Source: Clostridia bacterium (lineage in GTDB: Bacteria > Bacillota > Clostridia > Christensenellales > QALW01). From it: a DNA stretch of 56,904 nt. The translations under genes and the position numbers were made by a program. The stretch covers positions 1-56,904 of the forward strand of contig CAAGID010000010.1 of assembly GCA_900769815.1 (NCBI GenBank). Direction: 5' to 3'. Every line of letters begins with the position of its first letter. Position 1 is the stretch's first letter. This document shows positions 17,930-26,178 of this stretch, one piece after another. The notes beneath the pieces were generated by a model. That model did not search any database and was not told the origin of the DNA. It saw only the letters and a list, made by a program, of their open reading frames with translations.

Positions 17930-17934
17930 GCAAA

Positions 17935-18933
17935 ATGAGTGAATATTTATTAAGCGTTCAAAATTTACACACTTCATTTTTCACTGATAACGGCGAGGTT
18001 CAGGCAGTTAACGGAGTATCTTTCAACCTTAACCCTGGTGAAATTTTAGGTATTGTTGGCGAATCAGGTTCAGGTAAGAGCGTTACTGCATATTCCATTA
18101 TGCAGATTCTTGCTCAGACCGGTAAAATCGTTGACGGTAAGATTCTTTATAAGGGTCAGGACATTTCAAAGTGGAAAGAATCACAAATGCGTACCTTCCG
18201 CGGAAAATGTTGCTCAATTATTTTCCAGGACCCTATGACAAGCCTTAATCCTGTTTTTACAATAGGAAGCCAATTAAAAGAAGCAATTACTTTACATACA
18301 GATAAAAAAGGTAAAGTTGCACACGACCGTGCAAAAGAATTGCTTGAACTGGTTGGTATCAACGAGCCCGAAAAGAGATTAAAGCAGTATCCTTTTGAGC
18401 TTTCAGGCGGTATGCGTCAGCGTGTTATGATTGCTATGGCACTTGCCTGCGAGCCCGATATTCTTATTGCTGACGAACCTACAACTGCCCTTGACGTTAC
18501 TATTCAGGCACAGATTCTTGAACTTATTCAGGAATTACAGAAGAAATTTGGTATGGCCGTTATCCTTGTTACTCACGATTTAGGTGTTATTGCAGATATG
18601 TGCGATAATATTGTTGTTATGTACGGCGGTAAAATATGTGAACGTGGTACAGCCAATGAGATTTTCTATAATCCCAAGCACGAATATACAAAGGGACTTC
18701 TTCGTTCAATTCCCAACGTAAACAGAATGAAAGAAAAGCTTATACCTATTGCAGGTACACCTATCAATATGCTTAACCTGCCTAAAGGATGTTCTTTCTG
18801 TGCACGTTGCGATAAAGCAATGAAAATTTGCTTAACAGATCCTCCTGAGGAGCTTGAAATTAATGAAAACCATAAAGCATCCTGCTGGATGAATGTTAGA
18901 GAGATGCTTGAAAAAGAAGGAGGAAATAACTGA
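17935..18933 (+). CDS. oppD: Oligopeptide ABC transporter ATPase OppD
   Basis: 332 residues from ATG 17935, preferred over the in-frame GTG at 17926, which overlaps the oppC stop; AGAGGTG supports it. ABC ATPase with Walker A GESGSGKS, Q-loop FQDPMTSLNP, signature LSGGMRQRVMIAM, Walker B ILIADEPTTALD and H-loop VTHDLGV. The C-terminal oligopeptide/dipeptide extension has a Cys cluster (CSFCARCDKAMKIC) that may hold an Fe-S cluster, as in some Dpp ATPases. The stop overlaps the oppF ATG by one base. Confidence 0.95.
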   Translation: MSEYLLSVQNLHTSFFTDNGEVQAVNGVSFNLNPGEILGIVGESGSGKSVTAYSIMQILAQTGKIVDGKILYKGQDISKWKESQMRTFRGKCCSIIFQDPMTSLNPVFTIGSQLKEAITLHTDKKGKVAHDRAKELLELVGINEPEKRLKQYPFELSGGMRQRVMIAMALACEPDILIADEPTTALDVTIQAQILELIQELQKKFGMAVILVTHDLGVIADMCDNIVVMYGGKICERGTANEIFYNPKHEYTKGLLRSIPNVNRMKEKLIPIAGTPINMLNLPKGCSFCARCDKAMKICLTDPPEELEINENHKASCWMNVREMLEKEGGNN

Positions 18934-19892
18934 TGAGCGATATTTTACTTGACGTAAAGAATTTAAAACAGTATTTCCCCATCAATTCAGGTTTTGGAAA
19001 GAAAATTCCGTTAAAAGCAGTTGATGACGTTTCATTCACAATAAATAAAGGCGAAACTTTAGGTCTTGTTGGTGAATCAGGTTGCGGTAAAACAACCGTA
19101 GGCCGTTCAATTTTAAGACTTTATAATCCTACTGCAGGCGAAGTTCGTTTTAACGGCGAGCTTGTTACCGACAAAAATATCCGCGAATTACGCAAAGAAA
19201 TGCAGATGGTTTTCCAGGACCCCTATTCTTCCCTTGACCCAAGAATGACAGTTGAAGATATTATCGGCGAGCCCTTAGACGTACACCATCTTTATTCAAA
19301 CAAGAAGGAACGCCGTGAAAAAATTCTTGAGCTTATGAACTATGTTGGTCTTAACTCAGAACACGCAACACGTTATGCACACGAATTTTCAGGCGGACAA
19401 CGTCAGCGTATCGGTATTGCCCGTGCGTTAGCCGTTGACCCCAAGTTTATCGTTTGTGACGAACCTGTTTCTGCACTTGACGTATCTATCCAGGCTCAGG
19501 TTATCAATATGTTTGAAGACTTACAGGATAAATTAGGTGTTGCATATCTCTTTATTGCACACGATTTATTGGTTGTTCATCATATTTCAAAAAGAATTGC
19601 CGTTATGTATTTAGGAAAAATCGTTGAAATTGCTGATTCTGACGAATTAAACGAACATCCTATACATCCTTATACACAGTCACTTTTATCTGCAGTACCT
19701 ATTCCCGACCCTGAAATTGCAAGGTCAAGAAAACGTATTCAGCTTGAAGGCGACGTTCCGAGTCCCCTTAATATGCCTACAGGCTGTGCATTCCGTACAC
19801 GTTGTAGATTTGCTACCGAGCAATGTGCTCACGAGTGTCCTGTCCTTACTGACAGAGGCAACGGTCATATGGTTGCTTGCTGGAATAAGTAA
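18933..19892 (+). CDS. oppF: Oligopeptide ABC transporter ATPase OppF
   Basis: 319 residues. Walker A GESGCGKTT, FQDPYSSLDPRMTVEDIIGE, signature FSGGQRQRIGIARAL, Walker B FIVCDEPVSALD, H-loop IAHDLLVVHH and a C-terminal Cys-containing extension (GCAFRTRCRFATEQC). Partner ATPase of OppD. GGAGG lies inside the end of oppD. A 102-base gap separates it from the binding-protein gene. Confidence 0.95.
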   Translation: MSDILLDVKNLKQYFPINSGFGKKIPLKAVDDVSFTINKGETLGLVGESGCGKTTVGRSILRLYNPTAGEVRFNGELVTDKNIRELRKEMQMVFQDPYSSLDPRMTVEDIIGEPLDVHHLYSNKKERREKILELMNYVGLNSEHATRYAHEFSGGQRQRIGIARALAVDPKFIVCDEPVSALDVSIQAQVINMFEDLQDKLGVAYLFIAHDLLVVHHISKRIAVMYLGKIVEIADSDELNEHPIHPYTQSLLSAVPIPDPEIARSRKRIQLEGDVPSPLNMPTGCAFRTRCRFATEQCAHECPVLTDRGNGHMVACWNK

Positions 19893-19994
19893 AAATTCCT
19901 GCTTATAGTGCTTATGTTTTTTTGAATATGGTTGTCATTCAAAACAAAGCATTGTAAAAAGGATTTTTAATAAAATTTTTAGGAGGAAAAGACA

Positions 19995-21767
19995 ATGAAA
20001 AAACTTTTCGCAATACTCTTAGCTGCTGTTCTTGTTCTTTCAGTATGTGCTTGCAGCCCCAAAACACCCAGCACAGGTAATACAGGCAACAACGGAACAG
20101 CAAAAACTGCTGAAGATCTTGTAAGCGATGCTTTCATCGATCCCGTTAACGATTGGGCAAAGTATGATGAACTTATTGCAAAGATCAAATCTGAAACTGA
20201 CTATGCAAAGCGTGCAGAACTTATGCATCAGGCTGAAGACATTCTTATGTCAAACGGTTGCGTAATTCCCCTTTACTATTACAATGACATCTATATGTCA
20301 AAGTCATACGTTGAAGGTATGTTCTCAAACCTTTTCGGCTATAAGTTCTTCCACAACGTTAAGATGACAAACGGTGCTACAACACTCCGTCTTAACCTTG
20401 CAAGTGAACCTGACTTCCTCGACCCTGCTCTCAACTCATCAGTTGACGGTGCTTGTCTTGCTGTAAACTCCTTCGCAGGTCTTTACACATATGACAAGGA
20501 TGGCAAAACTGTTCCCGACCTTGCAACAGGCTACACAATTACTGAGCCTGCTGAAGACGGTTCTGTTACATTCACCGTTACTCTTCTTGAGAACCTTAAG
20601 TGGTCAGACGGTTCAGCACTTACTGCTAAAGACTTTGAATATTCCTGGAAACGTGCTGCTGCAACAAAGACAGCATCTGACTATGGATATATGTTTTCAG
20701 GCTTCAAGGGTTATCCCAACGAGCTCGCAGTTGAAGCAACTGATGACAAGACTCTTGTTTTCACATTAACTGCTCCCTGCGCTTACATCGAAGGTCTTAT
20801 GGCATTCCCCACCTTCTTCCCCGTTAAGCAGGCTGCTGTTGAAGCATATGCAAACTGGGAAACAACACCCGGCGGCTGGTGCCAGGAAGCCGGTTTCGTT
20901 TCAAACGGACCCTTCATCTGCACAGGCTGGAGCCACGATACCTCAATGGTATACGAAAAGAACCCCAACTACCACAAGGCTAGTGAAGTAACTGTTGATA
21001 AGCTTGAGTTCATGCTTTCAGCTGACGACACTGCTATCTACACTGCATACAATGCAGGTAACGTTGACTTTATTGATTCCGTTCCTACTGATGCTATCAA
21101 AGAGCTCAAGAATAATCCTGAGTTCCACATCATTGACAACCTTGGAACATATTACGTTGCATTCAATGCTACAAGTGATCTTTTCGCAGGTAAAACTGCT
21201 GCTGAAGCTGCTTGTATGCGTCTTGCATTCAACATCCTTATCGACCGTGACTTCATCTGTGAAAACGTTGGTCAGACCGGTCAGATCGCTGCTTCATCCT
21301 ACATTCCTCTTGGTATGAAGGACGGTAACGGCGGCGTATTTAAGGCTGATGCAAATGCTAACTCCTACTATGATGCAAAGGCTATCGTAAACGATCCTGA
21401 AGCTACACTTGAAAAGGCTCGTGAATATCTCCGTGCTGCAGGCTTCAAGTTCGGTGAAGATGGTAAGCTTTCCAAGGAAACACCTATTACCATCGAATAT
21501 CTTACAAACGACGGTACAGGTCACGTAGCTGCTGCTGAATCAATGCAGTCAGACTTTGCTGAGCTTGGCATCACAATGTCAATTCAGCAGGTTGAATGGA
21601 ATACATTCCTTCAGGAACGTAAGCAGGGTAACTTTGATATCGCTCGTGAAGGTTGGCTTGCTGACTTTGACGACCCCATCAACATGCTTGAAATGTTCAC
21701 AACCGATTCCGGTAACAACGATTGCCAGTACGGTCGTAACGACGCATGGAAGGCTGCTAACAACTAA
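19995..21767 (+). CDS. oppA: Oligopeptide-binding lipoprotein (SBP family 5), apparently circularly permuted
   Basis: 590 residues. Signal peptide and lipobox MKKLFAILLAAVLVLSVCAC make it a membrane-anchored receptor for the OppBCDF importer. The domain order is unusual. Residues about 54-124 (WAKYDELIAKIKSETD, RAELMHQAEDILM, IPLYYYNDIYMSKSYVEG, GYKFFHNVKM) match what is normally the last 70 residues of OppA. The usual N-terminal start (TTLRLNLASEPDFLDPAL) comes only at residue 129. The protein then runs in normal order to TDSGNNDCQYGRND and stops with AANN, exactly where other OppA proteins continue into the segment now at the front. AGGAGG precedes the ATG and a strong terminator follows. 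Even composition argues against an assembly join. Confidence 0.92.
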   Translation: MKKLFAILLAAVLVLSVCACSPKTPSTGNTGNNGTAKTAEDLVSDAFIDPVNDWAKYDELIAKIKSETDYAKRAELMHQAEDILMSNGCVIPLYYYNDIYMSKSYVEGMFSNLFGYKFFHNVKMTNGATTLRLNLASEPDFLDPALNSSVDGACLAVNSFAGLYTYDKDGKTVPDLATGYTITEPAEDGSVTFTVTLLENLKWSDGSALTAKDFEYSWKRAAATKTASDYGYMFSGFKGYPNELAVEATDDKTLVFTLTAPCAYIEGLMAFPTFFPVKQAAVEAYANWETTPGGWCQEAGFVSNGPFICTGWSHDTSMVYEKNPNYHKASEVTVDKLEFMLSADDTAIYTAYNAGNVDFIDSVPTDAIKELKNNPEFHIIDNLGTYYVAFNATSDLFAGKTAAEAACMRLAFNILIDRDFICENVGQTGQIAASSYIPLGMKDGNGGVFKADANANSYYDAKAIVNDPEATLEKAREYLRAAGFKFGEDGKLSKETPITIEYLTNDGTGHVAAAESMQSDFAELGITMSIQQVEWNTFLQERKQGNFDIAREGWLADFDDPINMLEMFTTDSGNNDCQYGRNDAWKAANN

Positions 21768-21785
21768 TTCCATACATAAAAAATT

Positions 21786-21815
21786 AAGCACCGCAATAAA
21801 AGCGGTGCTTTTTTT
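21786..21815 (+). terminator. Terminator of the opp operon
   Basis: AAGCACCGC (21786-21794) pairs perfectly with GCGGTGCTT (21802-21810), followed by TTTTT. Confidence 0.92.
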
Positions 21816-21845
21816 GTATAAAAAAGTACCGTGAAAACGGTACTT
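21816..21845 (-). terminator. Terminator of the Val T-box / vor operon
   Basis: On the minus strand AAGTACCG pairs with CGGTACTT (plus 21824-21831 and 21838-21845) and is followed by a T-run (plus A-run 21818-21825). It ends the transcript running from 28780. Confidence 0.88.
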
Positions 21846-21852
21846 CTAATTT

Positions 21853-22389
21853 TTAACCTTCGTAATTATAGCCAGCTTCAAGAGCTAACATATTCTTTTC
21901 AACAAGCTCAGGCTTTTTAGCCGGAACAAGTTTTTTAACTGTATCAATCATATTTTCAAATGAGAAGATGCCTGTTTCTTTAAGCATTTTGCCAATTAAA
22001 ATCATATTTGCAAGTGTAGGTACGCCTGCATCTATCGCCATCTGCGTAGCGGGAATATAATATGCATCAACGTCTGTACGCTGAACCTTTCTTGAAATAA
22101 GGGTACTGTCAACAAAGATTTTTCCGCCCGCTACAGCATCGTTTTCATACTTATCAAGGGAAGGAAGGTTCATTACGATAAGGATATCGGGTTTTGAAAC
22201 AATTGGTGAACCAACGGGTTCATCACTTAAAATAACACTACAGCTTGCCGTACCGCCACGCATTTCAGGACCGTATGAAGGCAACCAACTTACTTCCTTG
22301 TCTTCAACAAGACCTTTGAATGCTAAAAACTTACCTGCAAAAAGGACACCTTGTCCACCGAAGCCTGCAATAAGAGTTTGTGCTGTCAT
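21853..22389 (-). CDS. 2-oxoacid:ferredoxin oxidoreductase, gamma subunit
   Basis: 178 residues from ATG 22389, chosen because AAGGAGG lies 11-17 bases upstream inside the preceding gene; an earlier Met at 22431 lacks one. The family signature TLIAGFGGQGVLFAGKFLA is at the N-terminus, followed by VSWLPSYGPEMRGGTASCSV. Gamma-type domain of the keto-acid oxidoreductases, which couple 2-oxoacid plus CoA to acyl-CoA plus CO2 plus reduced ferredoxin. Last gene of the Val T-box operon; it overlaps nothing and ends at a terminator. Branched-chain specificity (VorC-like) is inferred from context. Confidence 0.9.
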   Translation of the reverse strand: MTAQTLIAGFGGQGVLFAGKFLAFKGLVEDKEVSWLPSYGPEMRGGTASCSVILSDEPVGSPIVSKPDILIVMNLPSLDKYENDAVAGGKIFVDSTLISRKVQRTDVDAYYIPATQMAIDAGVPTLANMILIGKMLKETGIFSFENMIDTVKKLVPAKKPELVEKNMLALEAGYNYEG

Positions 22390-22393
22390 TGTA

Positions 22394-23143
22394 TTAGTCC
22401 TCCTTTTTTGCGCTTCTATCTTTATATACACCTAAGGGGTAATAAGGAAGCATATTTTCTTCTAACCACTTAAGAGCATTGGAGGGTGTCATACCCCAGT
22501 TTGTGGGGCAGGAAGAAACAACTTCAATTAAGGAGAAGCCTTTTCCTTCAACCTGATTCTTAAATGCCTTTAAAATGGCTTTTTTGGCGTTTTTAACGTT
22601 CTTTACGTTGTTAACTGCAACACGTTCGATATATTCAGGACCATCAAGTGAAGAAAGTAATTCAGCAACCTTAATGGGATATCCCTGATTATTAAGGTCT
22701 CTTCCGTAAGGAGAGGTCTGTGTTACCTGACCTGGAAGTGATGTAGGTGCCATCTGACCGCCAGTCATACCATAAATAGCATTGTTTACGAAAATAATAG
22801 TAATGTTTTCATTTCTTGTTGCAGCGTGAACTGTTTCTGCCATACCAATAGAGGCAAGGTCACCGTCGCCCTGATATGTGAAAATTATATTTTCAGGCAT
22901 TGCACGTTTAAGACCTGTTGCAATTGCCGGTGCTCTGCCGTGAGCAGCCTCAACCATATCACAAGCAAAATAATCATAAGCCATAACAGCACAGCCAACG
23001 GGTGCTACACCGATACATTTACCTTCAATCTGAAGCTCGTCAATAGCTTCGGCAACAAGGCGGTGGATTATACCGTGTGTGCAACCGGGGCAATAATGAA
23101 AAGGAGCATCTGTAAGCGCATGGGGTTTATCAAAAACTTTCAT
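22394..23143 (-). CDS. 2-oxoacid:ferredoxin oxidoreductase, beta subunit (TPP-binding)
   Basis: 249 residues. Starts MKVFDKPHALTDAPFHYCPG, with the CPGC motif and the thiamine-diphosphate site GDGDLASIGMAE...NNAIYGMTGGQ. Holds the cofactor that forms the hydroxyethyl-type adduct. The start codon sits on the stop of the alpha subunit (shared base 23143). Similar in length to KorB/VorA-type subunits. Sequence alone cannot separate 2-oxoglutarate from branched-chain substrates; the adjacent ilvE and Val T-box favour branched-chain. Confidence 0.92.
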   Translation of the reverse strand: MKVFDKPHALTDAPFHYCPGCTHGIIHRLVAEAIDELQIEGKCIGVAPVGCAVMAYDYFACDMVEAAHGRAPAIATGLKRAMPENIIFTYQGDGDLASIGMAETVHAATRNENITIIFVNNAIYGMTGGQMAPTSLPGQVTQTSPYGRDLNNQGYPIKVAELLSSLDGPEYIERVAVNNVKNVKNAKKAILKAFKNQVEGKGFSLIEVVSSCPTNWGMTPSNALKWLEENMLPYYPLGVYKDRSAKKED

Positions 23144-24204
23144 TATTTATTCTCCTTTACAAGATTTTCGATGGATTCAAGCACCTGCTCAGGCGAAGGA
23201 ATCATACCGCCTGCACGGTTGCAAAGAATCACGGGACGCTTGCATTCAGTTGCAAGCTTAACGTCTTCAATCATCTGACCCATTGAAAGCTCAACCGAAA
23301 TAAAGCCTTTAACCTTATCTGCCGCCTTTTTAAGCACTTCTGTGGGGAAAGGCCAGAGAGTAATGGGTCTAATTAAACCGACCTTAATCCCCTTCTTTCT
23401 TGCGGCTGTAACTGCATTCTTAGAAACACGTGAAGCAATACCAAATGCGACAACGCAATATTCTGCATCGTCCATCATATATTCTTCATACATAACTTCA
23501 TTTTCTTCAATCTGCTTATATCTTTCAAAGCGTTCAAAGTTAACCTTTTCAAGAATTTCAGGTTTAAGATAAAGTGAATTGATAATATTATGCTTTCTTT
23601 CCATATTTGTTCCGCGTACTGCCCAGGGCTTTTCAGAGGGAGTGGGTTCAACATCTGGAAGAACAACGGGCTCCATCATCTGACCCATTGTACCGTCAGC
23701 AAGAAGCATTGCGGGAACACGGTATTTTTCAGAAATATCAAATGCCTTAATTGTAAGGTCAGCCATTTCCTGAACTGAAGCGGGTGCAAGAACGATTAAG
23801 TGATAGTCACCGTGTCCGCCGCCCTTTGTTGCCTGGAAATAGTCAGACTGCGAAGGCTGAATACCACCTAAACCGGGACCGCCACGCTGTACGTTAACGA
23901 TTAACGCAGGTAAATCAGCACCTGCTATGTACGAAATACCTTCCTGCTTAAGTGAAACACCGGGGCTTGATGAGCTTGTCATAACTCTGAAGCCTGCACC
24001 GGCAACACCGTAAACCATATTTATAGCAGAAACTTCACTTTCTGCCTGAAGGAAAACTCCTCCGATTTTAGGCATACGTTTTGCCATATATGCAGCAATT
24101 TCTGTCTGAGGAGTAATGGGATAACCGAAATAATGACGGCAACCTGCCTTGATAGCAGCTTCTGCGATTGCCTCATTACCTTTCATTAAAACCTTTTCTG
24201 CCAT
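23143..24204 (-). CDS. vorB: 2-oxoacid:ferredoxin oxidoreductase, alpha subunit (VorB-like)
   Basis: 353 residues from ATG 24204, which has GAGGTG upstream; the in-frame ATG at 24225 overlaps the ferredoxin gene and has no ribosome binding site. Signatures: MKGNEAIAEAAIKAGCRHYFGYPITPQTE, AESEVSAINMVYGVAGAG and TSSSSPGVSLKQEGISYIAGADLPA (quoted only as landmarks, residues about 7-115). The layout and length match subunits usually called 3-methyl-2-oxobutanoate dehydrogenase VorB. Operates in either direction depending on ferredoxin redox state, so it can carboxylate acyl-CoA reductively. Confidence 0.9.
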   Translation of the reverse strand: MAEKVLMKGNEAIAEAAIKAGCRHYFGYPITPQTEIAAYMAKRMPKIGGVFLQAESEVSAINMVYGVAGAGFRVMTSSSSPGVSLKQEGISYIAGADLPALIVNVQRGGPGLGGIQPSQSDYFQATKGGGHGDYHLIVLAPASVQEMADLTIKAFDISEKYRVPAMLLADGTMGQMMEPVVLPDVEPTPSEKPWAVRGTNMERKHNIINSLYLKPEILEKVNFERFERYKQIEENEVMYEEYMMDDAEYCVVAFGIASRVSKNAVTAARKKGIKVGLIRPITLWPFPTEVLKKAADKVKGFISVELSMGQMIEDVKLATECKRPVILCNRAGGMIPSPEQVLESIENLVKENK

Positions 24205-24214
24205 TTTATTCACC

Positions 24215-24421
24215 TCATTTTTCAACAGTAATTACACAGTCAGGGCACATCGTTGCACAAAAAGCACAACCGATGCAACTTTCCTGATCAGTAATTTCTG
24301 CCGGAGAATGTCCTTTCGCATTTAATTTGTCTTTTGCCAAAGCAACTATTTTTTTAGGACAAGCATCAACACAAAGACCACAGCCCTTACACAAGTCCGT
24401 TTTAAATGTAACTTTTGCCAT
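24215..24421 (-). CDS. 2-oxoacid:ferredoxin oxidoreductase, delta subunit (2x[4Fe-4S] ferredoxin)
   Basis: 68 residues with two CxxCxxCxxxCP-type motifs: CKGCGLCVDACPKK and CIGCAFCATMCPDC. Electron-transfer subunit of the four-subunit enzyme, passing electrons between the TPP site and external ferredoxin. AAAGGAG precedes the ATG. It lies directly before the alpha subunit and directly after the P-loop gene. Confidence 0.95.
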   Translation of the reverse strand: MAKVTFKTDLCKGCGLCVDACPKKIVALAKDKLNAKGHSPAEITDQESCIGCAFCATMCPDCVITVEK

Positions 24422-24422
24422 A

Positions 24423-25091
24423 TTATATCTCCTTTACATCATAATACTTCTCCTGCAGTTTAAGGGGAAGTTTTTGAGAAATCTCAACTTCAACATCTGC
24501 CATAACAGAATTATATATTATGGGAAGATGGGATAATTGAGAAAGTCTTTGAGCTTCTTTAAGGGAAGATAAAACGTCTTCTTTCGTTGTATCTTCGCCT
24601 ATATTTGAATTATTTATAATTGCGGTAAAAGGAATTTTACAAGCAACTTCAATTTCTTTAATAACCTCAAATGCTTCTTCAGCTGTCCTTGTTAAAGGTC
24701 TGAAGCAGTTAAACACATAGCACATTTCATAGTTATTTTCTTCCTTGATATAAGGTGCATATCTGCCTAAGGCATAAGCACCGCGGTCATCACCGCCAAC
24801 GTCGATAACTCCGTAAAACTCTCTCTGTTGGAAAAGACCGTAAGCTTCTTGAGGAAGTGCAGGCAAATCGACATTTGAATTTGCAAAAGTAGGCGAAATC
24901 AGTTCAATGCCTGCATTTTCAAGAACTTTTGCGCTGTCTTTAGTTCTAAAATAAGGGTTAACTATGTCAAGGTCTGCTATTTTTACCTTTAAACCGTCAT
25001 TTTTCATTTTTAATGCAAGGTTAACGGCAACATTGGTTTTTCCGCTGCCATAATGACCTGCGATAATATATAATCTTTTATAATCAGCCAT
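24423..25091 (-). CDS. ParA/SIMIBI-type P-loop ATPase of unknown role in the vor operon
   Basis: 222 residues. Walker A GHYGSGKTN follows strand one (RLYIIAG), then KVKIADLDIVNPYFRT with a ParA-like switch, VIDVGGDDRGAYALGRY resembling Walker B, and AIINNSNIGE for base recognition. It overlaps ilvE by 8 bases and sits immediately before the ferredoxin subunit. Relatives of this family deliver or insert metal centres or partition cargo. Here it might assist maturation of the oxidoreductase, but nothing in the sequence proves it. No cysteine pair for an Fe-S site is evident. Confidence 0.75.
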   Translation of the reverse strand: MADYKRLYIIAGHYGSGKTNVAVNLALKMKNDGLKVKIADLDIVNPYFRTKDSAKVLENAGIELISPTFANSNVDLPALPQEAYGLFQQREFYGVIDVGGDDRGAYALGRYAPYIKEENNYEMCYVFNCFRPLTRTAEEAFEVIKEIEVACKIPFTAIINNSNIGEDTTKEDVLSSLKEAQRLSQLSHLPIIYNSVMADVEVEISQKLPLKLQEKYYDVKEI

Positions 25092-26163
25092 TGCAAACTT
25101 TAACTATCCAGTTATATTTATCTTCTACCTTGCCCCACTGAATACCTGTAAGGTTATCGTAAAGCTTCTGTGTAACTTCGCCGATAAGGTTATTTGAAAC
25201 GGTATAAGCAGTACCTTTATAGAAGAGCTGACCGATGGGAGAAACTACTGCTGCAGTACCTGTGCCCCATGCTTCTTCAAGCTTACCGTTAGCGGCTGCT
25301 TCAAAAAGCTCGTCAACAGAGAAAAGGCGTTCTTCAACCTCATATCCCCACTCTTTAAGAAGCTCGATACAAGATTTTCTTGTAATACCGGGGAGAACTG
25401 AACCTGTTAATTCAGGTGTAACGATTTTGCCGTCAACCTTGAACATAACGTTCATACTGCCAACTTCTTCAATATACTTTCTGTGAACACCGTCAAGCCA
25501 AAGCACTTGAGTGTAGCCTGCTTCTTCAGCCTTCTGACCTGCACGTAAGCTTGCTGCATAGTTACCACCGCATTTTGCATAGCCGGTGCCGCCCTTAACT
25601 GCACGAACGTCAGTTGATTCAATAGCGATTTTAACGGGGTTAATGCCTTCAGCGTAGTATGCACCAACAGGTGAGCAGATAACAACGAAGGTTGCATTGT
25701 GAACTGCGTGTACGCCAAGATGAGGGTCATTACCAAAAAGGTAAGGACGAAGGTAAAGCGAAGTGCCTTCCGCCTTGGGTACCCAATCCTTTTCAAGCTC
25801 AACAATAGTCTTTAAGATTTCAAGACATCCTTCTTCGTCAAGCTGAGGTAAGCAAAGACGCTCAGCAGAGTTGTTAAGACGCTTAATATTTTCCATAGGT
25901 CTGAAAAGAACGATATCGTTATCAGCATTGCGATAAGCCTTCATACCTTCAAAAATTTCAGCACCATAATGAAGCACCGTTGATGCAGGATGGATGGGCA
26001 GAGGTCCAAAAGGAACGATTCTGCCATTATACCAGCCTTTATCGTCTGAATAGTCCATAATAAACATATGGTCGGTAAATACTTTACCAAAGCCAAGCTT
26101 TGATTCATCTGTAGGATGTGCCTTGGGGGCAGTTGTTTTTGTTATTGAAAATTCATACTTCAT
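25084..26163 (-). CDS. ilvE: Branched-chain amino acid aminotransferase
   Basis: 359 residues, the long (yeast BAT-like) form. The start is ATG 26163 with TTGGAG upstream; an earlier in-frame codon at 26178 is TTG and overlaps that site. Fold type IV PLP enzyme with LHYGAEIFEGMKAYR, SLYLRPYLFGNDP, the lysine-bearing YAKCGGNYAASLRAGQKA, and EEVGSMNVMFKVDG. Interconverts Val, Ile and Leu with their 2-oxoacids using glutamate/2-oxoglutarate. Its place between a branched-acid acyl-CoA synthetase and a 2-oxoacid oxidoreductase under a Val T-box supports use in synthesis. Confidence 0.95.
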   Translation of the reverse strand: MKYEFSITKTTAPKAHPTDESKLGFGKVFTDHMFIMDYSDDKGWYNGRIVPFGPLPIHPASTVLHYGAEIFEGMKAYRNADNDIVLFRPMENIKRLNNSAERLCLPQLDEEGCLEILKTIVELEKDWVPKAEGTSLYLRPYLFGNDPHLGVHAVHNATFVVICSPVGAYYAEGINPVKIAIESTDVRAVKGGTGYAKCGGNYAASLRAGQKAEEAGYTQVLWLDGVHRKYIEEVGSMNVMFKVDGKIVTPELTGSVLPGITRKSCIELLKEWGYEVEERLFSVDELFEAAANGKLEEAWGTGTAAVVSPIGQLFYKGTAYTVSNNLIGEVTQKLYDNLTGIQWGKVEDKYNWIVKVCNG

Positions 26164-26178
26164 AAAAACACACTCCAA

